This document shows positions 25,374-34,633 of a stretch of DNA of 64,000 bases, piece by piece (position 1 is the stretch's first letter; each line of letters begins with the position of its first letter). A program made the position numbers and the translations under genes. The stretch is from Desulforapulum autotrophicum (GTDB taxonomy: Bacteria > Desulfobacterota > Desulfobacteria > Desulfobacterales > Desulfolunaceae). The stretch is taken from NCBI GenBank assembly GCA_020723285.1, contig DYJE01000007.1:62001-126000 (forward strand), given 5' to 3'. The notes beneath the pieces are model-generated. The model saw only the letters and a list, made by a program, of their open reading frames with translations, searched no databases and was not told the DNA's origin.

Positions 25374-26906
25374 TTACATGTAATCGAGTATGGAAAGCGA
25401 CGTGATGTTCGAATACGCCGAAAGCGCCGCTTCGTAAGCTGTCTGGCGGGCTGAAAGCTCGGAGATGCTTTTGACCATGTCCGTGTCTTCGGTGCCGCCT
25501 TTTTCCGTTTCCAGGTTGAGAAGCAGGGTGTCGATGACGCTGTCCCGTGTTTCCAGAAGATTTTCCTTGATGCCCGAAAGGGAAATCCGGGCCGTCAGAT
25601 GATCGTACTGGGCGTTCAGGCGGGTGATGGACCGGTTGATGCCGTCTGTGTCGTCTGCGGACAGGGCGTCCCTTAAGTCGATGAGACTCTGGAACACGCC
25701 CCAGGTGACATCTCCCGAGCCGGTATAGGCCGCAGCGCCGCTGACGTCGGCGGATGGAGCGAACCCGGTGTCTGAGCCGATGCTTGTGCTGCTGTGAGAG
25801 CCCGATGCAAAGAGCAGTGAAAAATCCGTCAAAGATCCTGCGGTGTCGGCGATGGTGAAGGCCCCGGTGACTGTATCGTAAGATACCGAATAATCCACGG
25901 CCGGCTGGGCCGTGATGTCAAAGCTGACGGAAAAGGGGAGGGTCGAGGCTTCAACGGCCACGGTGAGATCGGCCACATCGTCATTGTCGAGGTCGATGAG
26001 GGCCTTACTGTCATCGCTTTCTGCCATGATGTTCGCCGAGGTGTACCCGCCGTTGCCGGTGAGGGTCCAGCCTGAGCCGTCCCAGGAAACGCCGAAGGGA
26101 CTGGTGGAAACCTGGGTGAGTGTGCAAGGGGTGGCGGTCGTGACCGTTCCCGTTCCGCCGCCGGAATGGGCGATGGACGTGATGCGGCTGGGGTGGGCCG
26201 ACGCTTCCTCCATGGCGTTTTCCATGGCCTGGGCCAGGGTCCGGGCGGTGTAGTCTCCTTCGGGAATAATGGCCGTCAGCTCGGCGGAATCGGCGTATTC
26301 CCGAAAATCCAGATGCTGGTTGGTGCTGTCCACCCGCACGGTTGTGCTGAAAAACGCCTGGTCGCCGGGAATGCTCACATCGGCGTAAAACCGGCTGCCG
26401 GTGCTGATCTGAAAGCTTTCGCTTGAGCCTTGGTAAGAAACCGACGACGGCCAGGTGTCGTTGTCGAATTGGAACGGGGCTGTGTCTGTGGCTTTTCCCG
26501 AAAACAGATACGATCCGTTTATCATGGTTCCCGACACGGTTTTGAGGTTCAGGATGATGTCGTTGATCTGCTCGGCCACCGTGGCTCTGTCCACCTCGTT
26601 CATGCTGCCGTTGACCATCTGGATGGCGGTGTCCCTTACGGTGACGAGGGTTTCCTGAACCGTCGCCAGAACCGTCTCGGTGTTGCTGAGCCAGGATGTG
26701 CCGGTGACGATATTTTTCTTGATCTGGGAGAGGGACGAGATGGACGTGTCTGTGGACAGCAGGCGGGCGTAGCCGGTGGGGTCGTCGGCGGCCCGGTTGA
26801 TTTTTTTTCCCGTGGACACGGCTTCCGAAGCTTTGGTCAGACGTTCAAGGTTGCTGTTGATCTGGTCGACTCCCGACTGGTAAAGGGTCCGTGTGGCGAT
26901 TCTCAT
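25374..26906 (-). CDS. flgL: Flagellar hook-filament junction protein FlgL
   Basis: The 510-residue protein begins MRIATRTLYQSGVDQINSNL and shows the flagellin-like N-terminal helix pair (LTKASEAVSTGKKINRAADDPTGYA) and a matching C-terminal helix (TDMVKSISELSARQTAYEAALSAYS). FlgL sits between FlgK and the filament. It is about 190 residues longer than enterobacterial FlgL (about 317); the extra part is a Ser/Thr/Asp-rich central domain around residues 180-400, probably a surface-exposed D2-like insertion. Ribosome site GGAGG. The gene lies between flgK and fliD. Confidence 0.92.
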   Translation of the reverse strand: MRIATRTLYQSGVDQINSNLERLTKASEAVSTGKKINRAADDPTGYARLLSTDTSISSLSQIKKNIVTGTSWLSNTETVLATVQETLVTVRDTAIQMVNGSMNEVDRATVAEQINDIILNLKTVSGTMINGSYLFSGKATDTAPFQFDNDTWPSSVSYQGSSESFQISTGSRFYADVSIPGDQAFFSTTVRVDSTNQHLDFREYADSAELTAIIPEGDYTARTLAQAMENAMEEASAHPSRITSIAHSGGGTGTVTTATPCTLTQVSTSPFGVSWDGSGWTLTGNGGYTSANIMAESDDSKALIDLDNDDVADLTVAVEASTLPFSVSFDITAQPAVDYSVSYDTVTGAFTIADTAGSLTDFSLLFASGSHSSTSIGSDTGFAPSADVSGAAAYTGSGDVTWGVFQSLIDLRDALSADDTDGINRSITRLNAQYDHLTARISLSGIKENLLETRDSVIDTLLLNLETEKGGTEDTDMVKSISELSARQTAYEAALSAYSNITSLSILDYM

Positions 26907-26922
26907 AACAGGTTCCTCCCTA

Positions 26923-28695
26923 TTATCTGACGGAAAGCAGCGTGTTCAGCATCTCGTCCGCGATGGACAGAAGCTTGGACGCCGCACTGTAGGCGGTCTG
27001 GTACTGGGTGAGGTTGATCACTTCCTCGTCCAGCGAGACAGCGGACACCGAGTCCCTCTGGGCCTGGATGGAACTGACCAGCTCCTGGCAGTTTTCGGTT
27101 TTTATGCCGGTGATTTTGGATTGAATGGCGATTTCCGACGTCAGGCTTTCGAACAGGGATGCGGCGGTTCCCGTGAGATTCTGGGAGGTTGTGGCTTTTC
27201 CGCGTTCAAAGGTGTAGCGCACGGACTGGATTTCTTCATCCTGAAGGGCGGCGGTCAACAGGGCGTTGGAGTTGCCGCCGGACGTGATGTCACCGGTTGC
27301 GGCATCCACCTGACCGGTCTGGAGCCGGTCGGTGTCGGACATGTCGGCATTGACGGCCATGGTTGAGGCATTGGAGCCCGTGAAGAAGGTGTTGAGGCCG
27401 AGGATGGCGGCAAGTCCGCAGTTGACGCCGTTGTCTGTGCCGATGGCGAAGCTGTGCTGTGAGGAATCGGGGGTGAGTACAAGACGGTTGTCGGCCACCG
27501 AGGCCGTGACTCCGCCGCCTGCCGCCGTCACGGCGGCGTTGATGTCCGTTGCCAGATCGGTCAGGGTGTAAGTTGTGGAGGTCGAAAGGGTGGACAGGTC
27601 CACGGCAACGTCGGTGAAGGTGGCGGGGCTTGCACTGTCGTTTTTGATCCAGAGAACGAAATCGGCGGACGTGTCGAGGCGGTCCGCATAGGTCAGGGTG
27701 GAGAAAAGACCGCTGGCAGCGGTGGCATAGCTTCCGGTCACGGGTTCTGACAGATAGCCCGTGCCCACGCCCACGGAGGTCTGTTCGTTGACCTGGTAGA
27801 TCAGCGATTCGGCCAGCCCGTCCAGCTCAGTCTGGATTTCGGGGAGATTTTCGTCGCGGATTTCCAGCCAGCCTTTGATGCGTCCGTTGGATACGCGGTC
27901 CGTGATGTCCACACTTGCGTCTGTCCCGTTCCACAAAATCCGGCCCGAAGAAAAACTGACGGTGTGGACGCTGTCTCCGGAAACCAGCGGGTAGCTCGTG
28001 GCCGTCATGACGGACACGGAGCCGTCGCTTTCTTCAAAATTCGTGATGCCCATGGATTCTGAAAGTTCATTCAAAAGGGCGCTGCGCTGGTCCCGCAGGT
28101 CGTTGGCAGATCCCCCGCCTGCTTCCATGGCCACGATGTCCGCGTTGAGCTCTGCAATCTGGGCGGCCATGGAGTTGATCTCTGAAATCGCCGTGCCGAT
28201 TTCACTGTCGAGATTCACCCGGATGTCGCTGAGATTCTGGGAGAGGGCGTTGAATTGTTCGGCCAGCTGGTTGCCGGTTTCGTAGACCACCACCCGTTCT
28301 GCGTCGCCTGCGGGGTTGTTTGAAAGGTCGCTCCAGGCGTTCCAGAATTCGGACAGAAGGGCGCTGAGCCCGTTTTCACTGTCTGAGCTGACCAGGTTTT
28401 CAATGGCGGTGAGGTAAAGTTCCTTTTCCTCGGAACAGGCCAGATCCGCTTTCTTGTTCATGAGCGACGCTTCGAGGTAGCTGTCGCTGACGCTTTTCAC
28501 CTGAGATACGCTGACCCCGTTGCCGAGAACAAGGGACCCGATTTTAACCGAAGTCCCCGAGGTCATGGCAAGGGTCTGGCGGGTGTAGCTTTCATTGTCC
28601 ACGTTGGCCACGTTCTGCCCGGTGACGCTGATGCCGTACTGCTGGGCGGAAAGGGCGAGTTTCGCGATGCTGAGGGTCGATCCGATGCCTGTCAT
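26923..28695 (-). CDS. flgK: Flagellar hook-associated protein 1 FlgK
   Basis: The 590-residue protein begins MTGIGSTLSIAKLALSAQQY, followed by GISVTGQNVANVDNESYTRQ, the rod/hook/HAP N-terminal motif. The C-terminus ends with the matching INLTQYQTAYSAASKLLSIADEMLNTLL helix. FlgK joins hook and filament and is secreted through the flagellar export system. The frame would allow a GTG one codon earlier, but ATG 28695 is better spaced from GGAGG. Length is close to the E. coli protein (547). It lies 17 bases after flgE. Confidence 0.94.
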   Translation of the reverse strand: MTGIGSTLSIAKLALSAQQYGISVTGQNVANVDNESYTRQTLAMTSGTSVKIGSLVLGNGVSVSQVKSVSDSYLEASLMNKKADLACSEEKELYLTAIENLVSSDSENGLSALLSEFWNAWSDLSNNPAGDAERVVVYETGNQLAEQFNALSQNLSDIRVNLDSEIGTAISEINSMAAQIAELNADIVAMEAGGGSANDLRDQRSALLNELSESMGITNFEESDGSVSVMTATSYPLVSGDSVHTVSFSSGRILWNGTDASVDITDRVSNGRIKGWLEIRDENLPEIQTELDGLAESLIYQVNEQTSVGVGTGYLSEPVTGSYATAASGLFSTLTYADRLDTSADFVLWIKNDSASPATFTDVAVDLSTLSTSTTYTLTDLATDINAAVTAAGGGVTASVADNRLVLTPDSSQHSFAIGTDNGVNCGLAAILGLNTFFTGSNASTMAVNADMSDTDRLQTGQVDAATGDITSGGNSNALLTAALQDEEIQSVRYTFERGKATTSQNLTGTAASLFESLTSEIAIQSKITGIKTENCQELVSSIQAQRDSVSAVSLDEEVINLTQYQTAYSAASKLLSIADEMLNTLLSVR

Positions 28696-28712
28696 CACCG
28701 CCTCCTTACAGG

Positions 28713-30113
28713 TTACCGTTTCATGTCGATGGTTTCAGAAAGCATGGCGTCCAATGTGGTGATAATCTTGGAGTTGGCCTGATACGCTCTCTGGATGGTG
28801 ATCATGTTGACGAATTCCGTGGCGATATCCACATTGGACTGTTCGTAGGAATTGGGCGAAATGCTGCCGAGGCCGCCTGTTCCGGGGACGTTGGTGATGG
28901 CCGTTCCGCTGTCACGGGTTTCCCTGAACAGGTTGCCGCCCACGCTGTACAGCCCCTGGGGGTTCAGGAAATCCGCCAGGGCCAGCTGATAAAGCGGGAT
29001 GTTTTCACCGTTGGAATAGATGCCCGTGATGACCCCGTCCGAATCCACATCAATGTCTTCGAGATCTCCGGAACCGTATCCGTCGGCGTTCTGATACGTG
29101 GTGGTGGAAGCTTTGGCGTACTGGGTCGTGGAAAGGGAACTGTTGTCCCAGACCGTTCCGTCGTACCGTGTCCCGAAATCCAGTTCAACGCCCATGTTCG
29201 ATGTGGTTCCGCCTAAAAAATTGGCGTCGAATTCAAAGTATCCGTTGACATCCACAGTTTCCGCCGTCCAGGTTCCGGTTGTGGGGTCTACGGAACTCAT
29301 GGTCATGTCGATGATGCTTCCCGAGCTTTCGGAAAATTCCAGAGTGCCCCGTGCAAGGAGACCCTGATAGGTCGTTCCGGCGAATCCCGTGCGGTTGTCT
29401 TCCGACGGGCCGCAGGTCACGATGTACTCCCAGGTGGACGAACCGGTGGTGCTTTTATCGAAGGTGACGGTGATGTCGTGCTGGCTGCCCAGGGAATCGT
29501 ACACCGAAAGGGTGGTCTGGTATTCGTAGGCGGTGGAGCTGATCTGGGGACTTGCGGTGCCGTCCCAGGCGGCGGAAAGGTCCGCAGAGTTGCTGGTGGT
29601 GTCCGAGTCCAGGTTGGTGATGATGGTGACGATGTCGCTTTCGCTGGGCGGAGACGTGAAGGAGGCCAGCTTGATGTCCGTCAGGGAACCCTGGGGTTCG
29701 CCGTTTTCATCGAGGCTCCAGCCCTGGACGATGTATCCGTCGGACGTGACGAGGTTGCCTTCCTTGTCGAACTCGAAGTTTCCGGCCCGGGTGTAGAAGA
29801 TCGAGCCGCTGTCCGGGTCCACCACCTTGAAGAATCCGTCGCCGCCGATGGCAAGATCCGTGGCGCTCCCGGTGTTTTCGAAAGATCCCTGGGTGAAGTC
29901 GAGGGCCACGGTGCTGATGGCCGCTCCCCGGCCCACCTGGTTGGATCCGGACTGGGTGGAGATGGACTGGCTCAACAGATCCTCGAAACAGTAATCGCTG
30001 CTCTTGTAGCCGATGGTGTTGGCGTTTGATATGTTGTTGCCGATGATCTGCATGGTGTTGCCTGTGGACGTGAGCCCGCTCACGCCGGTGTATAATCCGC
30101 TGCTCAGTGACAT
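28713..30113 (-). CDS. flgE: Flagellar hook protein FlgE
   Basis: The 466-residue protein starts MSLSSGLYTGVSGLTSTGNT with the rod/hook motif IGNNISNANTIGYK and ends with the partner helix NVDIATEFVNMITIQRAYQANSK. Domains in order: D0 helix, D1, a Thr/Ser-rich D2 region and the C-terminal D0. FlgE polymerises into the hook. The ribosome site is GGAGG. Upstream, a 384-base gap filled with short hairpin repeats separates it from flgD, although the two genes normally lie close together. Confidence 0.94.
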   Translation of the reverse strand: MSLSSGLYTGVSGLTSTGNTMQIIGNNISNANTIGYKSSDYCFEDLLSQSISTQSGSNQVGRGAAISTVALDFTQGSFENTGSATDLAIGGDGFFKVVDPDSGSIFYTRAGNFEFDKEGNLVTSDGYIVQGWSLDENGEPQGSLTDIKLASFTSPPSESDIVTIITNLDSDTTSNSADLSAAWDGTASPQISSTAYEYQTTLSVYDSLGSQHDITVTFDKSTTGSSTWEYIVTCGPSEDNRTGFAGTTYQGLLARGTLEFSESSGSIIDMTMSSVDPTTGTWTAETVDVNGYFEFDANFLGGTTSNMGVELDFGTRYDGTVWDNSSLSTTQYAKASTTTYQNADGYGSGDLEDIDVDSDGVITGIYSNGENIPLYQLALADFLNPQGLYSVGGNLFRETRDSGTAITNVPGTGGLGSISPNSYEQSNVDIATEFVNMITIQRAYQANSKIITTLDAMLSETIDMKR

Positions 30114-30497
30114 GGCGATGTCCTCCGTGTTTGGTTTGGGTGATCTCGATGGCTTCTTCGTCTGTAGGTCGGGCTAACGCCCGACTACAAAAACCGTCGT
30201 GTTTAATTGGACTTTGCAACGTTTGAAGAAAGCCTATAGTAGGTCGGGTTGAGGCACGAAACCCGACAAATGGCACCATCCTTTAAATTCAGCAATGGTA
30301 GCACAACCGTTCAGGCCGCCCTGTTAACATCCTCCGCATGTGTATCTTCGGAGGCCCGTCGGCTTTCGTTCCTCAAGCCGACCTACATCGATACTTCGAA
30401 TCGTGTTTTCCAATCGGCCCCGGTTATCTTTACAAAACCAAATTAATATTGTTAAGAAACAGGATTTCGGCCTGATCCCTCCGGTTTATGACAGGGA
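30114..30497. other. Repeat-filled gap between flgD and flgE
   Basis: No gene is visible in these 384 bases. They hold three copies of the short hairpin repeat (see 30164-30386) and an A+T-rich remainder. Any flgE-specific promoter would have to lie here. Confidence 0.7.
30164..30386. repeat. Cluster of three GTCGGGTT/AACCCGAC-type hairpin repeats
   Basis: Copy 2 at 30164-30188 is a near-perfect palindrome GTAG(G)TCGGGC...GCCCGACTAC. Copy 3 at 30239-30277 reads TAGGTCGGGTTGAGGCACG then AAACCCGACAAATGG. Copy 4 at 30358-30386 is in the opposite orientation (GTCGGCTTTCG...CAAGCCGACCTAC). They belong to the same family as copies near 9.9, 32.1 and 55.6 kb. Confidence 0.85.
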
Positions 30498-31193
30498 TCA
30501 GGCTACGGCTTCGGTGATTTCCACAATGGAATCAAAGGACACGGCGCTGCCTCCGATGATAAGCCGGGGAGTTCCGTCCTCATACGAAATGCCGGTGACT
30601 TCCCCGTGTTCGGAGGAGTCGATGTCCACGCTGTTTCCCGACGCGTCGGTTCCGATAAGTTTGTAATAATAAACTCCGTCAGATACGGCTTCGCCGGTGC
30701 TGTCTTTGCCGTCCCAGGCAAGAACATATGTGCCCGCTTCGGCGTTTCCGCCGTCAACCCGCGTGATTTCGTTGCCTTCGCTGTCGTACACGGCCATTTC
30801 AACCGATGCCGGTTCGGAGAGGGAATAGGTGATCTCCGTCACGTCTTCCCCGTCCACGGTGATGGAACCGGATGTTGTGGTGACGCTTTTCCCGATGTAA
30901 TCCAGCATGGTGATCTGTGTGAGGTCGCCTATGCTTGCGGACATTTCCTCCAGAAGGGTGTTGGATGCGATCTGCTGTTCCAGCATGGAAAAATCCGTAA
31001 GCTGGGACGTGAGAGCCTCGCTGTCCATAGGGCTCAAGGGGTCCTGGTTCTGCATCTGGGTCATGAGGATGGTGATGAATTCATCTTTGCTGATGCTTGC
31101 CCCGTCGTCTTCGGTGGTTTCGGATTCCGAAACCGACGAGGACGTCAGGCTGCTGAGATAGTCACTGATGGAAATCTGGCCGACCGTTGACAT
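30498..31193 (-). CDS. flgD: Flagellar hook assembly scaffold protein FlgD
   Basis: The 231-residue protein shows the FlgD N-terminal block DEFITILMTQMQNQDPLSPMDSEALTSQL and a C-terminal FlgD Ig-like/Tudor-like domain (VDGEDVTEITYSLSEPASVEMAVYDSEGNEI...YVLAWDGKDSTGEAVSDGVYYYKL). FlgD caps the growing hook and is discarded on completion. The start lies behind GGAGGTGCG. It is the first gene of the visible flagellar group on the minus strand; I could not identify a sigma-54 or sigma-28 promoter just upstream, where the IS3 remnant lies. Confidence 0.92.
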   Translation of the reverse strand: MSTVGQISISDYLSSLTSSSVSESETTEDDGASISKDEFITILMTQMQNQDPLSPMDSEALTSQLTDFSMLEQQIASNTLLEEMSASIGDLTQITMLDYIGKSVTTTSGSITVDGEDVTEITYSLSEPASVEMAVYDSEGNEITRVDGGNAEAGTYVLAWDGKDSTGEAVSDGVYYYKLIGTDASGNSVDIDSSEHGEVTGISYEDGTPRLIIGGSAVSFDSIVEITEAVA

Positions 31194-31358
31194 GGCGCAC
31201 CTCCGCTCGTTTCATGAGTTCATGATGTTTCCTGTTCGGGAAGAGGGGAGGGCGGAAAAAGGACAAAGGGAAAAATCCCTTTGGAAGAGGATAGTTACAC
31301 CGTTCCCGCTCTTCGAAAAACAGATTGACAAAGCGGGGTCAAAACGAGATAATTCATC

Positions 31359-31410
31359 CGTCTGGGGCATACATCCGGACATCTTCTGCAAGCGGTCCGG
31401 GGGGGCATCC
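31359..31410. repeat. Direct repeat flanking the IS3 remnant, left copy
   Basis: Reads TCTGGGGCATACATCCGGAC, ATCTTCT and, further on, GGGGGGCATCC. The right copy at 31809-31863 has the same order of blocks with a few substitutions (TCCGGGGCATACATGGGGAC, ACCTTCT, AGGGGGCATCC). The two are 450 bases apart in the same orientation and enclose the transposase fragment. Confidence 0.65.
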
Positions 31411-31460
31411 CTGGGCCGCTTGTTCATTTTGATCCCGATATTTTTTATAGTCCGTTTATG

Positions 31461-31676
31461 TCATGGCTTTTTCCCCCGTTTGTCTTCAAACAGTTCTTCC
31501 GCCTTTTTTTTAAGCTGGGACTTCCAGTTTTTGATCTGGTTGGGGTGGAGCCTGTAATCGTCGGCGATTTCCCTTAACGTTTTATCTCCGCTTAACGCCT
31601 CGAAAACCACCCTGGCCTTGAATTCCCCGCTATAGCGGTTTCTTCGCCTTGTATCTTCTGCACACTGGGAAAACAT
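31461..31676 (-). pseudogene. IS3-family transposase OrfA remnant
   Basis: The 71-residue frame (RRNRYSGEFKARVVFEALSG...LREIADDYRLHPNQIKNWKSQL) is the helix-turn-helix N-terminal part of an IS3/IS911-type OrfA (HTH_Tnp_1). It ends after ELFEDKRGKKP with no leucine zipper region and no orfB follows, so the element is a dead fragment. Full-length OrfA is about 90-100 residues. It sits between flgD and a repeat-rich patch, a natural landing zone for elements. Which IS it came from cannot be told without a search. Confidence 0.8.
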
Positions 31677-31808
31677 AAAACACTCCTTGCAGGATTGAAA
31701 TTAAGGATACACGGATGGGCGTCCGGTCCGCTGGATACGGTGGCCGGGTCAGGATCGTGGCGTGTCATCCCCGCAATTTTTTCCGCGAGAACAAAACGTA
31801 AGGGGAAG

Positions 31809-31863
31809 CGTCCGGGGCATACATGGGGACACCTTCTTAAAAGCCGGGTGAAAGGGGGCATCC
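31809..31863. repeat. Direct repeat flanking the IS3 remnant, right copy
   Basis: Partner of 31359-31410, same orientation. Insertion-sequence ends are normally inverted, so direct copies may mark two insertions or a recombined element. Confidence 0.65.
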
Positions 31864-32091
31864 GATCACCTGGGGCGTTCCGGTCTCAAGGATTTTTCGT
31901 TCTCCTTTATCAGCGAAGCTGAATGAACACCATGGCTTTCATCTCACGATACGGCACAACAGTCAACACCATGATGACGGGCCGTTCAAATTGCAATGAC
32001 CAGGCCATTATCTTGTGTGCCGGGCATAAAAAATCCTGCGACACCCGGAATAAGTTACCGGGTTAGCGCCGCACGTCCAGTGGCCAACTCT

Positions 32092-32372
32092 CGTAGGCCG
32101 GGTTTGAAAAACCCGACAAATGAGCCGATCCACGAATTACAGCGTCCGTCATCCAAAATGATGTTAAGCCCTGACAGGTCGGGCTCACGCCCAATGTTGT
32201 TGGTTTAAGCATGTTTGTTTCTGATGGGCACGCTGACGCTTTGCCCACAGGATTCCGGTCTGTTGCCCGTTGCTCGTAGGATGGGCAAAGGCGAAGCCGT
32301 GCCCATCTTATAAGTCAATAGTATTGGGACTCACGCCCGACTCATGATGGCTGGCGAAAGCCCGCCCTACAG
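32092..32372. repeat. Composite of hairpin repeats and family A element, copy 2
   Basis: Starts with CGTAGGCCGGGTTTGAAAAA then CCCGACAAATGAGCC (32092-32126) and a partial copy AGGTCGGGCTCACGCCC (32175-32192). From 32192 to about 32330 follows a family A element: CAATGTTGTTGGTTTAAG, GATGGGCACGCTGACGC, then in the opposite sense GTAGGATGGGCAAAGGCG and CTTATAAGTCAATAGTATTG. A degenerate hairpin copy (CGCCCGACTC...GCCCGCCCTAC) ends the block. Confidence 0.8.
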
Positions 32373-32477
32373 CATCAAGGGTAAATTAACGGGGGTAACT
32401 TAACCGATGCTCCCTGAAGCATGAACTCCGGGTTTGGAGAACGGTGTGATTGAAAAAACAGGGAAAAGATCATGAAA

Positions 32478-32512
32478 GAAAAAAATTCCCACTGTCTTGA
32501 AACACTGGGAAA
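32478..32512 (-). terminator. Terminator of htpX-terC
   Basis: On the minus strand TTCCCA pairs with TGGGAA, and inner TGT with ACA, with one mismatch, followed by seven T. It lies about 50 bases beyond the terC stop. Confidence 0.8.
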
Positions 32513-32564
32513 GATTTTCCAGGGTTTCAAGAAGATTGTTTCACGGATTCCAATAATTTATTCT

Positions 32565-33626
32565 TTAACGATGATCACCTTTGCCGGCCCAATGGGAGGC
32601 TACAATTCCGATGGTTAAAATCGCCAGTATGGCAACCAGAAGATACACGTTGAAATACTGGCCGAGAACGTGTTTCAGCCATTCGGCGGACAGCATTTTC
32701 ACTCCGACCAGCATAAGTACAAGCGCAAGGGATACCTTGAGATACCGGAATTTATCCATCATTCCTGAAAGGGCGAAGTAAAGGGAACGCAGCCCGAGGA
32801 TGGCGAAAACATTGCTGGTGAAAATCAGGAATGGATCGGCGGTGATGGCGAAGATGGCCGGTATGGAGTCCACCGCAAAAATGAGATCCGTCGTTTCAAC
32901 GATGATCAGGGCCAGTGCCAAGGGCGTAAGGAGCAGCTGGCCGGGCTTAGCGTTTTCGACCACCCTGTCCGTCAGCGCGACTCCTCCGGGTACATCCGCT
33001 TCCGCGGATTGCTTTGAACCGGCCTTCACAATGAAGTGTTCGCCATGAAACCGTTCGGTCACCGGAACAAGCCGCCTGACAAACCGGACCAGGATGTTGT
33101 TGCCCGGATTGTCGGATTCACTGGTGAGCAACAGCATTTTAATGCCGGTCACGATAAGAAACGCACCGAAAACATAAAGTATCCAATGAAATTCGGCAAT
33201 GAGTCTGGCTCCGGCGACGATCATCATGCCACGAAGAACGAGTGCTCCGATGATGCCCCAAAAAAGAACCCGATGCTGGTAGATCTTCGGAACGGAGAAA
33301 AAACCGAAGATCATGGCTATGACAAAGATGTTGTCGAGACTCAAAGATTTTTCAACCACATACCCCGTCAGGTATTTCATGGTGGCTGTCCACCCGCCAT
33401 TGACAAAACCGTCCACGGCGTCCACGGATTCTCCCAGCCCCATCCATTTGTTTTCGTATCCGAAATACACAAAGATGGAAAACAGCAGGCCAAGGGTGGC
33501 CCAGACAAGACTCCACCCAATGGCGTCTTTTACGCTCACCTCTTTGGGATGCTTGTGAAAAAAACCCAGGTCGATGATGAGCATAAGCAAAACCGAAAAA
33601 ATGAATCCCGCCCATATCCATGCCAT
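32565..33626 (-). CDS. TerC/Alx-family integral membrane protein
   Basis: The 353-residue protein has about nine membrane helices. Family motifs are visible: VEKSLSLDNIFVIAMIFGFF with the acidic membrane residues, HRVLFWGIIGALVLRG and the second half VETTDLIFAVDSIPAIFAIT plus GLRSLYFAL. TerC/Alx proteins are linked to manganese export and tellurite resistance and probably help load metal into exported proteins. A soluble loop of about 60 residues between the halves contains HFIVKAGSKQSAEA. Ribosome site GGAGG. It follows htpX after 22 bases, so membrane quality control and metal export appear cotranscribed. No yybP-type riboswitch is visible. Confidence 0.9.
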   Translation of the reverse strand: MAWIWAGFIFSVLLMLIIDLGFFHKHPKEVSVKDAIGWSLVWATLGLLFSIFVYFGYENKWMGLGESVDAVDGFVNGGWTATMKYLTGYVVEKSLSLDNIFVIAMIFGFFSVPKIYQHRVLFWGIIGALVLRGMMIVAGARLIAEFHWILYVFGAFLIVTGIKMLLLTSESDNPGNNILVRFVRRLVPVTERFHGEHFIVKAGSKQSAEADVPGGVALTDRVVENAKPGQLLLTPLALALIIVETTDLIFAVDSIPAIFAITADPFLIFTSNVFAILGLRSLYFALSGMMDKFRYLKVSLALVLMLVGVKMLSAEWLKHVLGQYFNVYLLVAILAILTIGIVASHWAGKGDHR

Positions 33627-33648
33627 GGTAACTCCTCCGTGTTAAGTG

Positions 33649-34524
33649 CTACAATCGTTTTTCAAGGGCGGCGATGCGCGTTTCAATGGGGGGATGACTG
33701 CTGAACAGCATGGATATACCCCCGCCAGCAATACCGCTTGCCGCGATATTTTTCGGAAGTTCCCCGTGCTGGATCCGGCCAAGGGTCCTCAGGGCTTCAA
33801 TCATCGGCCGTTCGTCACCCATGAGGGCTGCGGCACCGGAGTCGGCCTGGAACTCCCGTTTTCGTGAAAAATACAGCACCACGATGCTGGCGAGGATACC
33901 GAACACGATTTCAAAAAAGATGCTTGTGATCATGTATCCGATGCCGGGGCCGCCGGACTCCTCCTCGTCACTGCGCATGAAGCTGTCCACCGCATAGGCT
34001 GCGGCGCGTGAGAGGAATACAACGAAGGTGTTGACCACGCCCTGAATGAGGGTCAATGTGACCATGTCCCCGTTGGCGATATGGGCCACTTCATGGGCCA
34101 ATACGGCTTCCACCTGTCTCCGGTTCATGGTTTGCAGCAAGCCTGTGGATACGGCCACCAGTGAGTTTGACCGGCTTGGGCCAGTGGCAAAAGCATTGGG
34201 CGCACCTTCATAGACCGCCACTTCAGGCATGGGCAAACGGGCTTTGGATGCCAGGTCGGCCACCGTGTCCAGCAGCCAGGCTTCATCCGCGTTCGCGGGG
34301 CGCGTAATGACCTGGGCACCTGTGCTCCATTTGGCCAGGGTTTTCGACATAAAAAGTGAAATGAACGCACCACCAAATCCGATGAGGGCTGCAAAGGCCA
34401 GCAGCGTTCCCATGTTCAGACCGTTCTGGGTGATAAACCGGTCGACGCCAAGAACACGGGCGCTTACCGATAAGACAAGGACAATGGCTAAGTTGGTAAT
34501 CAAAAATAACGCGATTCGTTTCAT
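33649..34524 (-). CDS. htpX: Membrane zinc metalloprotease HtpX
   Basis: The 291-residue M48 protease has two N-terminal membrane helices, the zinc motif HEVAH in [18 protein letters not shown], two further helices, and the third ligand Glu in [28 protein letters not shown] before the active site is typical. HtpX degrades damaged inner-membrane proteins. The start follows AGGAGGATC. It is transcribed away from an NhaR-type regulator 110 bases upstream, which may therefore control it; that link is inference. Confidence 0.95.
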   Translation of the reverse strand: MKRIALFLITNLAIVLVLSVSARVLGVDRFITQNGLNMGTLLAFAALIGFGGAFISLFMSKTLAKWSTGAQVITRPANADEAWLLDTVADLASKARLPMPEVAVYEGAPNAFATGPSRSNSLVAVSTGLLQTMNRRQVEAVLAHEVAHIANGDMVTLTLIQGVVNTFVVFLSRAAAYAVDSFMRSDEEESGGPGIGYMITSIFFEIVFGILASIVVLYFSRKREFQADSGAAALMGDERPMIEALRTLGRIQHGELPKNIAASGIAGGGISMLFSSHPPIETRIAALEKRL

Positions 34525-34633
34525 TGGGATCCTCCTGTTGTGTTTTTTATTGAAAAAATAATCGTCCTCCTATACTTTCGTCAAATAGATAATATGGCAT
34601 CAATAGTTCGATATAATCGAAGGGATTCAGGCT

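Larger units (their letters stand above)
31677..32564. other. Long non-coding, repeat-rich stretch
   Basis: About 890 bases without a convincing gene between the IS3 remnant and terC. It holds the right direct repeat of the IS fragment (31809-31863), hairpin repeats and a family A element (32092-32372), and the terC terminator (32478-32512). Short open frames here have no family features. Confidence 0.7.

Noticed and set aside
30161-32372. Repeat clusters considered as a CRISPR array
   Set aside because: Units are irregularly spaced, in both orientations and self-complementary, with no uniform spacers and no cas genes.
33627-33648. Possible yybP-ykoY manganese riboswitch before terC
   Set aside because: Only 22 bases separate htpX and terC, too short for the riboswitch.
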